DNA of 64,000 bases from Mauremys mutica (Eukaryota; Chordata; Testudines; Geoemydidae). Under the pieces are notes generated by a model, which saw only the letters and a program-made list of their open reading frames with translations, was not told the DNA's origin and searched no databases. How positions within the stretch are numbered: the stretch's first letter is position 1; every line of letters starts with the position of its first letter. Made by a program: the position numbers and the translations under genes. The stretch lies in assembly GCF_020497125.1 (NCBI RefSeq), contig NC_059074.1:191389415-191453414 (forward strand), in the 5' to 3' direction. Positions 34,731 to 47,426 of this stretch are shown here, in pieces.

Positions 34731-35758
34731 GGTATGTTATGAACCTGATTCACCACTCAGACAGAGTTGCACCTCTCAGAGAGTACATCAGACACAACCG
34801 TTCTAAGGAACAGTGGCAAAAGGTGATGCAGGACTATATTTTAGATTGATAGTGCATTTTCTGCCAGATACAGTTCAAAGCTGCATCCCCTAGTCACTCC
34901 GGATCAACTCTTGCATGCCCTGCAGAACAATCATATGAACCAAAAGATGCTTCTTTGTTACAACAGAATACATGTAGGAATGTAGTTATTTCCTGCCCTG
35001 AAACTAAGACATTTTGGAAAGCTGTTGGAGACTCCATAAGGGACATAACAGAATCAGGTGTTAGATAATCCCTTAGTATTTTTATTAAATTGTCCTGAAA
35101 ACTCTGAGTCTTGTAAAAACCATGAGAAACTGATCACTCATCTCCTAGATGCTGCTAGAATTACCACAGCAAGGTGATGGAAGAGGAGTGACTCCCCTAA
35201 AACTATTGACAGATATAAAAAATGTGGGATATTCTGGTTCTAGAAAAACTAACTCATCATGTTAGAGTTCTACAGGGGAGAAGGAAAAAAGATAGCTTAG
35301 TAATATGGTGGAACTTCTTGTAGTTTTCTGGAAGAAGGTCATTGCCTGCCACCAAACCTGATAGTTTGAGAACTTTTTTTGAATACTAAGAAAGGGAGAA
35401 AACCCTTCAACAATGCTCCAAATTAATATCAACATTAAGATATTAAAATAAGGAAAATAGGAGGAAAAAGGAGAGCAGTTTAATATCGCATGGAGTTTTG
35501 ACTGGACCACTAATAAGCAGGTTATACATCTAAATGTAAGAAAAACAGAAGTTTGGACCTAAACATGAGATAATGAAAGACTTTAACTGACACTATCAAC
35601 TGACAAGATGGGAGAGGAAGACAAACAGTTGAAATACATCAACTACAATATGTGATCAATACCACAAAGTTGAAGAGAGTGACTGGTAGCTTATCTCATC
35701 AATATCACTTCTTTAGGCCAATTTATGATTGTGTATTTGTCTCTATATTAAGTTTATC

Positions 35759-36516
35759 TGTGACAGGGTGGACTAGGCCCGGAGGCTCCCTGGAAGCCTT
35801 GTGGCCCTGCCACACCCGACCCCAGAAAAGGGCAGTAGAGAGATCCTACAAGCTGCCTAGAGAAGCTGCAGGGGAAGCAACCAGTCAGGGCCAGTAGGCT
35901 AGTATAGGACGTGCTGCAGGGCCAGACTGAGATCAGTTCCTTGCTAGAGCTGGAGGAGAGTGGATGATGCTCCAGGCTGGCTGTTGGGACTCCACCAGGA
36001 CACGGCCCTGAGGTAAGGGTGAAGAATATGCTGGAGCCATGGGGAAGTGGCCCAGGGAATTGTAGCAGCAATGCAGTTTATTTAAAAAGACATGGTGGAT
36101 GGCTGCTATCTGTAGGATCCCAGAGTAGAAGGTATGCCTGGGTCCCCTGGGAAAGTGACCTGGACTTTGAGGCACCCCAGAAGGGGAACTGAACTATAGT
36201 GGCCCAGCTGGAGAGCTGTGGCCAAAAAGGCCCTGCGAGGGTGAAGACAATGCCTCCAGGGAGGGAGCCCTGGAGCACCACTCTGCACCAGAGCCGAGAC
36301 AACTTGAGAGAGATGTTTCAGAGGGCACGGAGAGAGGCCCCTGTTGGCCTTGTACTCTGAAAGGAGTTTGCTTTGTTTTTGTCTCACTGACAGACTGTGT
36401 ATGACTAGGCTGGAGGGCTGAGTCACTGAAGACCCACCACAAATAGGTAGAGAGAGTGTGCAGGCACATGCCCTTGGCCAGGGGGTGCTTGTGAGAGGTG
36501 AGTGCACCCCATTACA
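35759..36516 (+). mobile_element. Solo LTR (TGTGACAGGG...TTACA)
   Basis: The block begins TGTGACAGGGTGGACTAGG and ends GTGAGTGCACCCCATTACA, the TG...CA layout of a long terminal repeat, about 758 bp. It shares its start (TGTGA), its G/A-rich interior (CCCAGAGTAGAAGGT, GGGTCCCCTGGGAAAGTG) and its end with the LTR at 46635. No gag or pol sequence lies nearby, so it is a solo LTR. The flanking 5-mers TTATC and ACTGG do not match, so no target duplication is visible. Whether it is of Gypsy or endogenous-retrovirus type cannot be told. Confidence 0.65.
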
Positions 36517-38024
36517 ACTGGCAACATACAATGAAAACACTGTGATATATAATACAGTGGGATAGGCTGACCGATCAGCAATGTATCATTACAATTCAAT
36601 GTTAAGGATATTATAAGCCTGAGACCCATGCTCTCTCTTTGTTTGTTAATTACTTCATTTATGTCACTTCTTAAAAGTGGTCACAAACTTCGAATGCTGC
36701 ATCTCTCACTGAGCCTTAAGTAATATTGATTCCACTGTGAGCTTTAGCTTTTTTTAGCTATCACATCATAATATGCTTGTTATGCATGTACCTCCATTCT
36801 GATTATACTAAATTCTTTTGCAGTCCTCTTGGCTAATGTTCCCTTTGCTGGTTAAGGAATTAATTCTACTGCTGTAGAATAAGGAAGTTACCATCAAAGA
36901 TAGGGTCAATTTCTAATCTTGCATGCACCATGACAGCACTGTGTGTGTGTTTCAAAATATGCTATTGCACATCTAAAATCTGAATTTGACCCTTTATATG
37001 GTTTCTTTTCATTAACATCTGCACTGAGTCTGTCTGTTATTCAAGAAAAACCCCTTTTGGTATCAACAGATGTTTTATCCAAGTAAAGACTGAAAAAAGG
37101 TTAAAGGCAGGATTGTAACTTGTACTTTACACATGTGCAGGGGAACAAAAAGGAACAAGAGCACCTCCCCTACCCTCTTACAGTCCTATGTGGGACACCC
37201 ACACGTTGGATCCAGGTGCAGATGAGCAGCTGTGTGCAGTACATCTGTTTATTCCCTCCTCAAAGGAGGAGGGCATTGAGTGGACAGAGAATGGGTGGAG
37301 ACTTGGCTCCACCTCATGCTTTTTTTGACACTGCAGCTGCTGAACCAACACTGGAGCTGCAGAGGGGGTATTTGCTGATGGGATAGGCCAACAGCAAATT
37401 ACCCTCCTTGAGTGATGGGGCAGCAGCAGGAGAATTGTGGCTGCGTAGGTTACAGCCCCTTTCAGGGATACTTATGTAGCAGCACAGCTAAGCACTACCC
37501 TTCTTTATGGGCTGTGTGCTTGTGACTGAGCCTCTCTCAGTAAATTCCTCACCCTCTTTTCTGCATCTGGGAAGGAAGAATCACAGAACAGGTGCAAAGT
37601 TCATGAGCAAATTAAAAAAGCCATTTGAAACCAAGATAATTTTTACCTCCCAGAGTATGGATTTCAGGAGGAAGGTGCAGCTAGGGATTGAGACAGGTAT
37701 AACTTATGTACTTGCCTCCTACACAGACTTTAATCATGTAATCGTTCCCTGGCTTATCAGTTGGAACAGTAGCCTGAGAAGCAACAAAGACATCCCAGAG
37801 TCACACGCAAGCAGTAACAGCACCCAGTGGAATACTTTTCACTTCTGTAAAATGTAATCTTGCTTCTGTGGCTAAAAATACGTTCTAGTAATTCCTGTCA
37901 TTAGCAAAGCCTCTTCCCTTTCAATGGTCTTTGTTTCCCCCTTCTAGTTTGTAATGAGGTTTTAAAATGTATTTTTAGAGGTGGTTCCTTTACAGGGTTG
38001 CCAGCAGTTTGGGGCAGGGATTTT

Positions 38025-38115
38025 CTTTTAGTTCTGTATTTGTACAGCACCTAGCACAATGCGAGTCCCTGGCCATGATTGGGGCTGGCAGGTGTGACTG
38101 CAATTGTAATGATAA
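38025..38115 (+). repeat. L2-like LINE 3' end fragment
   Basis: TTCTGTATTTGTACAGCACC, then TAGCACAATGCGAGTCCCTG and GCCATGATTGGGGCTGGCAG match the L2 3' untranslated end seen in shorter form near 5903 and 22128. Diverged and non-coding. Confidence 0.55.
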
Positions 38116-38639
38116 AGGAAGAAGCCAAACATGACTTTATTTTTACCGTGTTGTTGTTTATATTATTAACTGGAGAATAAAAAATTGGGAGAGTGTCATC
38201 TTGAAAGAAGAGTCGAGATAAGCAGGATATAGAGAGGCTCTTTCATGATTTTGCAATATCTCTTAGAGCTTTTTTAAAAATTTACAAGAGTGGTTGCATC
38301 AGAAGAGTTGATTGTAAGGAAGTGTTGAACATGATCAATATAAAAGATGCCTGAAATCCTTCGAGGCTTATTCTCACCTTGATACACATTGAGAGTACTC
38401 AGTGCTATGTTATATTTGTACATCAAGTGGAGATTAATCTGTTTGCTGTTCTCTTCTATGTAGGTACTTTCATGGCCCTCATCACCTTAATATCTGAGAC
38501 CCTCAGAATAATTAATACTCTACTTATTCATCCTTACAACTCTCTCTGAGGGCCCATTTTATACATGAGGAGCTGAGGGACAGGGCAGAGTAAGAGACAT
38601 GCCAAAGGACATATGGGAAGTCTGTGGCTGGCATTAGGG

Positions 38640-38829
38640 GGTAGCAAGCAGGGCAATTGCCCATGGCCCCATGCCATGGTCCCTGCAAAGCTAAGGGGCT
38701 TGGGCTGGGCTTGGGCTTTGGCTTTCTGCCCTGGGCCACAGAGAGTCTAATGCTGGCCCTGCTTGGATGCCCCCCTGAAACCTGCTTGCAGCCCCCAGGG
38801 GGTTGTGGACCCCCAGTTGAGAACCACTG
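38640..38829. mobile_element. hAT (Charlie-like) non-autonomous fragment
   Basis: The right end GACCCCCAGTTGAGAACCACTG is, reversed, CAGTGGTTCTCAACTGGGGG, the terminal repeat of Charlie-type hAT elements. The interior (GGGCAATTGCCCATGGCCCC, TTGGGCTTTGGCTTTCTG) is the GC-rich filler common in turtle copies. The left terminus and a matching 8-bp duplication were not found, so the copy is probably 5'-truncated or rearranged. Confidence 0.65.
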
Positions 38830-41800
38830 CACTAGAGTGTCCTTCCTCCTTATTGGTCATGGAGTTACTGATACTGACATTTTATTTCTTTTTTGTAACA
38901 GACATGAATCCTTTCATTCTGATTTCACCCTATTACAAAGCAATGGTCAGCATTTCCATTTGCAAAGCCCCAAGTTACTGGTGGAGAGCAATATTGTACC
39001 ATTAGTTACTTTCCCCTGTGGTATCACTGGTCAATGAGATGTTGCTGAATCAGGACAGGACTTCAGGAAGCCATCTCAAAAGCAGAGGGCCCAATACGGC
39101 TGTTTGTGGGTTTGAGCAACTAGTTAAGTCATATTCATCAAACTATTTCACCTTCTAGGCCTAGTTTTGTGTGTGATCTCTTTCTGATTTCTCTCAAGAT
39201 CTTCATTATTTATAAGTGTTCACTGAAGAGTTTAGACAAATAATTTTCAGATAATTGTTGGTTCACAAACTCTTTGCAAATTGTTCACTACCACTATTAA
39301 TTACTGACAATTCCTGGTAAGCAACTGGTCATTTGGTCTTGTTTCCTTACCATGATGGAAGCCTTTCAACAGGAGATTAACAAATGACCAATAATAATGA
39401 ATAATTCCAATGCAAATTCACAAAGCTTTTGGGATTCGCAAATATAATGAAACCGATGGTTCTCTGACTATTAATAAATGGGTACTATCACTCTCTGAAT
39501 TACAAAAAATCAGATTCAAATAGCTCATTTGTGACTATGTTCCTGAATCTGTGATTTTCATTACTTGACTTGGTCTAGTTGCTTTTGCTTACGGTCAAGT
39601 CCTCTACATATCCATAGTTGTTTTGCTATACTGTACAATATGTAGGCTCAGCCCAACAAAATGTGCATAGAATGAGCCATAGGGGCCTATTATTTCTCTC
39701 CAGATGTGTCCAAAATAGCCAAGAGAACACGTTTCTTTGAAAGCATCAGAAATGAATTCTTGATAGGAACTGATTTGGATGCTTGGTAAAAAGGAAAAAT
39801 AACCTGACTTCACTGGGGGAAATAGGGAGGAAACTTGACCATGGATTTATGAGAGCTGGAATAATCCTTGTAGTACCCTCTGTTGAGATGAGGGCAGTGT
39901 AAATACATAACAAGTCTTCCACAGTGGGGAGTCAGCAGGACCTTCATCACCAAAAGTGCAAGTCTAGGTCACTTAAGTTAAAGGAGTAACTAGTAGAAGA
40001 CTTTTATTTGCTGTGTGATCTACTTAGTCATTGTGTTACACTCAGATCGTTTCCCCGAATGGTGAGAAGTTCTCCATGCCCTCTCCTTCCTCTCTGGCTT
40101 GATGACCTTGTCACCTGCAAAATTTGGGCTCTCTTCTTTCCCTCTCTCGCTTTGCAGTTTTACTGTCCCTGGGTTCAACTGTACCTTTGAGGCGCAGCCC
40201 TGTAATGGGGGCGATGTGGAACTGCACTTTTTCGGGGGGAGTCTAGAGAGGAGATCCACATAATGGAGGAAGACTTCCCCTCCCCAGAGCCTCCTAGCAA
40301 TGCTGGGAGAGTGCAACTCCTATTACACCCCTTTATAGAGAATAGCCTACTTGCCCTGCATGCTGATGTCAGTGCAGAGATGGGTCCAGGACTTCACTTC
40401 CTCCTGCATCTTTTGGGAGCTATGCACTGCCAGGCCCCATATATACTGTAGCTGTAGGGGATGCAGAGATGGCAGTCAAGTGAGGCCCTTGTGTAGTTTG
40501 CACAAGGAGAAAAAAGATTTGTTGTGGCCTTCCGCTCTGCCCCTGCATACACAGTGCAGCTATGAAAGGGTAGGCACAATCTTGGCCCAGGTTAGCATTA
40601 AAGTCGATCTAGTCAGTGTATTTCAAATGGTAACTGATCCAGCTATTTTGCTTATCCTCTATGTTCACTGTACATCTTTGCGATATACACAAATATATCC
40701 TGTGTGATCAGTCTAAGGGCTTTCATCTGGAAGGCCAAGATTTAGCATCGTACTCTGGATTCTGGGAATTACCATGAGAAATAGCTACCTTTTTTGTGAA
40801 GGTGCCCCTTTTAGACTATTTTTACTTGAATCACTGTAAAACTAACTTACAAATAAGTCTCAAAGACAGGCAGAGTCTTGGCCCTGTGAGCTGCTGTTTG
40901 ATGTTACGTATCAAGTGCGGTAGACTCTTGGATATGAGTAGACCCTTTGGAATCTGGCCCTTGATCTCAATTTTCAATCAGAAAAGTTGAATCACTATTA
41001 ATAATTTCCATGCTTATATTTTCATAAGTATTACAGACTCATTGATAAAAATGTTTTGGATTTGTTTTGATTTAAAACATTTTAAAAACCCCTATGAGTG
41101 TTCGTAATTTTTCTTAATTATTCCCTTGATAATGCCGCTAAATTAAGTCCCTGAAACTGAAATATTAGCATCATTAAATACAGCTTGTTTGGAGAAGTAA
41201 AAATTTTAGGTTGCTAAAAGGGGAATTAAAAAAAACGTTTGGTAGATTTAAATAATTTATTGGACTCTGCCTGTGAAAATAGAATTATCAGAAGGCTTTA
41301 GAACTTGAGACACAAGTGGAGCTTTCTGATAGGCTATCAGAAATGTTGTACCATGCTAATAATGCATGGGACCATCTTTTTTTTTCTTCCCCTTATTGTT
41401 CTTTATCAATTTCATTCCACAGTATTGAGAAGAAACTCCAGACACTGCCTTTATCTGGTAGAGAAAATCACTCTGCTTTCTGCCCTAAGTCTTAGAGCTT
41501 CATTTTAGGTGCAATATAATGGCTCAGAAAAGCATTTCTGTCTTGCCTTATTGCTGAAATACAATTTGTGGTAATTCTAAGTCATTTGCAGTAGAGAAAA
41601 TTTTGTCCTTTTATTTTGGATGTTTCAGGGAATAAGAAATAATTCTGATGTAATTTGGAAGCCCTGCAGAAATACTGGTGCTGCAGACCTTGAATGCAGA
41701 GTGACATTGATACCAATGTTTACAAGTGAAACAATACATTCATAGCAAATAACCCTAATGTTATAGGGTAAAAATGCCTAAGTGACTTAGGAGCCTGTCT

Positions 41801-41910
41801 TTAAAAAGTGAATAGGACTTAGGCTCCTTTAAAAAAAATTCCCTATTGTTCTTAAGTGTATTTGTTTTGGCTTTGGGTTTTTTTTTTAATTTGCTCTTTC
41901 TCTTCCCCAG

Positions 41911-42015
41911 CTTCCCTTTACAGATGCTGGGTACCATTTTTATCATAATGGCATCTCCAGGGCCAGGAGAAGGCGCAGTCTTCAGCACAAGCTTCATTTG
42001 GAAAAAGACCCGAGG
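41911..42015 (+). CDS. PCSK2: PCSK2 exon 2 (residues 60-94 of PC2 propeptide)
   Basis: The 105-bp exon gives 35 codons in phase 0 on both sides. It is preceded by TCTTCCCCAG and followed by the donor GTAAGC at 42016. It encodes propeptide residues 60-94: LPF at the start, then GYHFYHNG (66-73), the basic cluster RARRRR (76-81) followed by SL, then QHK, and EKDPR at the end. This aligns without gaps to the second coding exon of PC2. The basic cluster is the secondary (internal) propeptide processing site; the primary site (RKKR in mammals) and the catalytic domain lie in later exons not present here. Residues TDA (63-65) and the ISR start of the cluster differ from the mammalian form, which is ordinary divergence. 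Confidence 0.95.
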
Positions 42016-42541
42016 GTAAGCTTTTCCCATTGATTTGCCATCCAGCAATCATGATTTCCATGCCAACCAACTCTGCAGTATGGGATCAGATAACCATGAA
42101 GTCTTAACACAGGTAATTCCATGCCTGACCCAAGCTTTGTGACTGCTGTACAGAAGTTAAAACAACCTAAGCCTTGATTTTTAACATGACAACAACAGTC
42201 ACAGCTCCGAGCTTGAGTCTTCCACCCTTGCTCACACTTAGTAATACTGCCCTCTCTGCTAGTAGCCTCACTTGCAGTCAATGAGTTCCAAAAGGCATGT
42301 TTCAAACATAAACAAGACCAGCTGCTCATTCAGCCCAGCAGACTCTGACTATTATTCTAGAAACTCCAGGTCCCACTTGCAAATGAAACTTTTAGTTTTA
42401 AGAAGCAACCTCCCTTCTCTCCCCTCCCCCTCAGTATTCATCTCACTGGTGGAAAGAAAAGGTCCTTTACCATAATGCAGTGATCTAGCAGCAGTTTCTT
42501 CTCTCTCTCTTCTTCAGAGTTTTTGCTATTATACAAAAACC

Positions 42542-42683
42542 TTCCTTAGAGGTTTTTAAGGTCAGGCTTCACAAAGCCCCGGCTGGGATGATTTACTTGG
42601 GAATTGGTCCTGCTTTGAGCAGGGGGTTGGACTAGATGACCTCCTGAGGTCCCTTCCAACCCTGAGATTCTATGATTCTATGA
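42542..42683 (+). mobile_element. CR1 LINE 3' end fragment
   Basis: CTTAGAGGTTTTTAAGGTCA, then GGCTTCACAAAGCCCCGGCT, GGGGGTTGGACTAGATGACC and TCCTGAGGTCCCTTCCAACC, ending ATTCTATGATTCTATGA. Close to the CR1 consensus, hence fairly young. About 140 bp remain. Confidence 0.92.
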
Positions 42684-45600
42684 AGATAAATACTAGGGCC
42701 TGGTCAGGACCAGCTAGCACAAAAGTGTTTCTACTGCCCAAAGAAAATAATCATTCTTGACATTCATCTTATGAAAGCAAATAGATGATCAATTTATTCC
42801 CCTGAATACCCAACTCCATTTCTGTTGGTGAGGGAAAGAGTTGTGCTGTTCCATTCTACCTAGGTTTTTGTTGCCCTGCCTATCATCATGGTATCTGAGC
42901 ACCTTTCAGACTTAATAAATAAATAAACAAGAAGAAAGTTATTTTAACTAAAACTGAGAAGCTCCCTGTTGCTATGTTGGGAAGCAGGGTTGAAGAATTT
43001 CCAGCTCACTCTCTCTGCCTTTGCAGGAGATGGTTAAAATAACTTTGGGCACACATCCACCGACAATATGGCACCCCTCCAAATTGTAGTCAGCCCATCT
43101 GACAGCTGCTAATGTGTGTGTTGCACCGGCCACTTTATCTGAAACCAAGCAACTGCCAGCTGCTGGCGACATCCGCTTCCTTTAGGTCACACTCTGTTGT
43201 GATACTGAGAGTTCAGTGAGGCATCATGGGTCCTATGTCAGTATCAGTCAGGTGTGCAGAATGTCTCTTGATACTCTGAACTACCATCTTCAAGGGTTAA
43301 AGGATCGCCGTGCCCATTAACTCCTGGGTTTCTTTTCTAAGACTGCCAGCAAGGGCAACAGCTAGAGTTGGGTATGTGTGTGATGCAGACCCCTGCCCCC
43401 TTAGCATTAAACTGAGATTCTCAAACTCATTTCATATAATTTACCAAACAAGGATTGGACAGTAAGAACTTTCAGACAATAGCGCCCATTGCAGGATACT
43501 AATGAGTGGACTGAGATGTAAAAGTCTCCAATTTTCCTTAACCATCCAGTCCTTAAATAGTCAGTTTATTAAGAACTATTTAATAAAGAACAGGAGTCGG
43601 CAAATGTGAACGTGGGTCAATATGGAGATTGTTTAATTACATGTAGCCTACATTTCAGAGCTGCTCTATTTTGTATCCATTCTATGGAAGTAAAGAGGAC
43701 TTCAGTCTCCAGGGGTCTCAGTCTGGGACCTTTCGTAACCAACACATTCACTTGAATTTTTGGTTTTAATTTCCACTGCCTCCTGACTGTCCTGCTGATT
43801 CCTGCACTGCCACATAGCGTAATGATGACTTAGCTTTACGACTTGCCGACCTGCTCTCCCTTACTGAATAAACCCATATCATAAAATAATTGGGAATATC
43901 CCCAAAATGTGGCAAAGCAGGGCCATGGATAAGCCCTGATATTTGGTACACTGTTCAGCTTCAGACAGAACTGCTGATTTGCTTTAATTTCCAAATTGGA
44001 AGCACACTCTGACCTTTCTGATTCTTTCCTATCTTGGTGTGTTGCTCAGTAGGCTCTTTGGTGTTTTCTCTGTGGCCCTCCTAGCAACTTCATGTGTAGC
44101 CTCCCAGCTCTCCTAATACTCTCCCGGTGCTTTTAGGACATTCTCTTCCAATGAACTCCTGGCCTTTCAAGCTTCTCTTTGCCCTTAGAGTTCTTGATGT
44201 TTCTCACCACCATCCTAGTATCTCCTCTCCATCCATGCTGGAAGGTCATCCAAGAGAACTTGGATTTTTGGCTCCTAACGAGATGGCTTTTAGTCAAAGC
44301 ACCATGACTTAGAGAACAGTAATTATTAACACTCCAAAGTGTGATTTCAGTGCCATAATAATTCATCCCTCATGAATGATGAGATAATGAGGGGATCCTG
44401 AAAGCTCCCGTGGGACTTCAAAATAAGAAAGCAGTTGCACAGGTTAGTCACTTTTTATTATACGTGTTATGAGCACAAATAAAACAAGCTCTGATCACAA
44501 TGATCAGTGTGGGAGCAGTCATTAAAGCTCTAGCCATGTGCATGGATAAGAGCAAATGTGAACTACAGACACATCACTCTACTTCTGAACTCTAAAAATA
44601 ATCTCTGCAGCCACCAGTGCACCTAAGTGTAATGACTTCCCTCTAGACCATTTCCCCCAATGTTTGCTACAGAATAAATGTCAGCACTGTCATGGTTAAT
44701 AAATTCAACACATGAAACTAAGAATAAAATGCTATTAAATTGTCAGCATAGCCAGAAAGCAAACTGACTGTCTTCAAAACACACGGTCCACTGAATCTCT
44801 GATGAGCCAGTAAGATTAATTTTGTATTTGTATCTATTTCTACCCAATTTTTTTGAGAAAGTGAGAAATAAAATCTGTGGGTATGAGCTGGTGATCATCT
44901 GTATGTTTTTCAGTTTGAAGGGACTACAATTCCTATCTAATTTTAATTATTAGTTGAAAACAGTGCAGATGTTCATTCAATTAATTAATGTTCTTTAATC
45001 AAGTAAGTCCCTTGAGGAAACCATGTCAATTCTGCAAGAGTCCTGGGAGACAGACAGCAGAATGCTACTGAAAAGGGGTTACTGTATAATCTCCATACAC
45101 TGCACATGCAACAAGATGTCTTTAAACTTCTTGAAAAGGATCAGTTGTATAAAATGTCCTATATGTTTGGTGCCAAAATAATTTTGAGATATGCCAAATG
45201 TATTCAGAATTTATATGACAAAAATCACTGCTGTTGAGAGAGCCGGGTTCAAATGTATGTTAAGATGCCTTCATAGAGTTTGAACAGTGCTTCAGTTCCT
45301 GCTAGGAGGAACAACCTTACTGCCATTTGTTTGGCAACAGCTATCTCAATATTAATGAAGTTTGAAGCAGTATTAGCAGTAGAGGGTGGTAGACACAATA
45401 GTGTTATAGAACACAATACTGCTGGGGACTGGTGAAGATTCAGAAATGGGCACATGAAGCTCATGAAGGTATTAAACCTCCTCACAGTATTTTTAATATT
45501 TCTTTCTCTTAGAATGGCAAGTACCATGATAAATTGCACTACTTTGAATGGTGGATATCCACTCTTGATCTTGTTTTAAAAGATGATTTCTTAAAGTAGG

Positions 45601-46634
45601 CATATCACAAAAGGATTACAAGACCTGAAATCCATTTATAATTGCTTAAAATACTTTTCTGCCATAAAATGTTTATCAGGTAAAATTCACACTTGGATTC
45701 ACATGTGTTTTGCTGAATATCCTGTATACTTACAGTAAACACTGAAAGAAGATTATGTAGAAAAGAAGTGCCAAGTATAATCAGAAAGTGTCTATGGACT
45801 ATTCTAGCAATTTATTCATGATTCATATACAGTATCATCATGAAAAGACCACTGAGGCTGAGAGGGGAAACAAACAGAGGAAGGAAATTCACACTATCAC
45901 ATTCTTGCAGTAGCCAAAAGTGATCATTTGGACTAAGCAGCTCCATCATGCTGCACACAAGGTCAGGTCCTGTCTCCCCCAGGTCCCAACTAGATGTCAG
46001 AGGAGAGCTCATTCAGACCCTGCTTGCATCTTGAAAGACATCATTTAAAATGAAGAACTAAGTATTAGCTGGTGTTTCTAGGGTGGGTTATTTTGTTTGT
46101 CTGGTTCTGGAGAAGAGGAGAAAAGAGTTTGTTATACCTGTGGAAATAGGCTTCTACAGAAATGTCTTAACAAGGGTGTATGCTTCTCCTCTTCTAAATC
46201 ATTTGACACACTTTCAGTCAAATCCTCATTGCTTTGCTCCCTGCCTCCTCTGTTATCTCTCCAAAGGGAAAGGCGTATAGCAAGGACGTTCTGCAATGTG
46301 AACTTTGCCACATGTCCTGAATTTGTAGAGCTTTCCCCTATGACGATTTTTTTCTAGAGGGACAACATGTCCTTGGGGAAGATCTTGTACTGCAACCACA
46401 CCTCCCCCCCCCGCATGCTGGGCATCACAAATGGTGAAGCACAGCAAAGCTGTCTGTCTGTTCTGCAGCAATCATGCCTGATGGACCCAAGTAGTTGCAT
46501 AGCAGTTAAGTAGAACCCATTCAACAAGGAACCATTTCTTAATCTCCTGCTGCCTCTTCTGACCCTTCAGGACATTGAAGATAATGGGTTGGGGAGGGCT
46601 CACCTCCTGGAAAGACAATAACTCTGTGTCCTCC
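42684..46634. other. Intron 2: no gene
   Basis: No recognisable gene or transposon; mixed AT-rich intronic sequence. Confidence 0.5.
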
Positions 46635-47269
46635 TGTGATGGACTATTCACCCCACACCAGCCTAGAAGGGGTTTATGAGAGTAAGGAGAGGCCAATTAA
46701 CCAGATAGGCCCCATCTGAGGGGAATTAACTGGCTTTAATAACCCCTGAGTAATGATAGAACCCAGCTGGAATGGAATAGGCAGGGCTAGGATAAAGCCA
46801 GAAAGCTGGCAGTAGCATGGAACTGTAGTGAGGGAGCCTGTACCCACTCTCTGGACAGTAGATTAAGGAAGGGAAACCAGGTGGAAAGGGTGTAGGAAAA
46901 GGATTAGGGAAATGGCAGCAAGGTTTAAGGTGGTACAGACCTTGGCTGCTGATTAGAGGGTCCCTGAGCTAGAACCCAGAGTAGAGGGTGGGTCTGGGTT
47001 CCCCTCTAAGCCACTGGGGAAGTGGCACTGGTTTGGGCAGAGAAGGGAAGGCTTCATCTTGGAGGCAGAGACTTTGATACCCTAAAAGAGGAAAAAACAG
47101 TCATCTGGCTAGAGAGCCAAGCCACAAAGATGGAGCAACCTGAGTCGCAGACAGAGAGAGAGAGGCAGCAGCAGTAGGGCAAGCAGCAGAAGGGAGTTGG
47201 ACCTGGAATGAGCTAATCCCCAGAGTGGCCATGAGGAGGTGCCCCTAGCAATGAGTGCACCCCAAGACA
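46635..47269 (+). mobile_element. Solo LTR (TGTGATGGAC...AGACA)
   Basis: A 635-bp block begins TGTGATGGACTATTCACCCC and ends GAGTGCACCCCAAGACA. The flanks CCTCC and ACTCC match at 4 of 5 positions, fitting a diverged 5-bp target duplication. Interior phrases (AACCCAGAGTAGAGGGTGGG, CACTGGGGAAGTGGCA) are shared with the LTR at 35759. A possible TATA-like AGGATAAAGCC lies near 46791. There is no internal retroviral sequence beside it. A CR1 end lies 94 bp downstream. Confidence 0.65.
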
Positions 47270-47362
47270 ACTCCCTATGCCAAATCCTTTCATCTATGCT
47301 AAAAGAACAGTGATGGACTTATGGATGGCTATAGGTTATACGAGAAGCCATGCCAATCATAT

Positions 47363-47426
47363 GGGGGGGTTGGACTAGATGACTTCCTGAGGTCCCTTCC
47401 AACCCTGAGTTTCTATGATTCTATGA
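47363..47426 (+). mobile_element. CR1 LINE 3' end fragment, very short
   Basis: GGGGGGGTTGGACTAGATGA, then CTTCCTGAGGTCCCTTCCAA and GAGTTTCTATGATTCTATGA. Only the last 64 bp of CR1 are present. Confidence 0.9.

Larger units (their letters stand above)
30076..35758. other. Intron 1, late part: no gene
   Basis: No coding sequence recognised on either strand. Apart from the short palindromic repeats at 32111 and 34640 I see only AT-rich unannotated DNA. The reading frames in it (for example 32801-33088 minus) resemble nothing I know. Confidence 0.5.
10512..41910 (+). other. PCSK2 intron 1 (31,399 bp)
   Basis: The donor GTAAGA directly follows codon 59. The acceptor is a pyrimidine-rich tract ending TCTTCCCCAG at 41910. 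Both boundaries are phase 0. No other gene is supported inside on either strand; the content is transposable elements and unannotated DNA, described in separate entries. A long first intron is usual for PCSK2. Confidence 0.9.
36517..41910. other. Intron 1, final part: no gene
   Basis: No gene recognised up to the acceptor of exon 2. Two repeat fragments (38025, 38640) are listed separately; the rest is unannotated. The last 40 bases before exon 2 form the pyrimidine-rich acceptor tract. Confidence 0.5.
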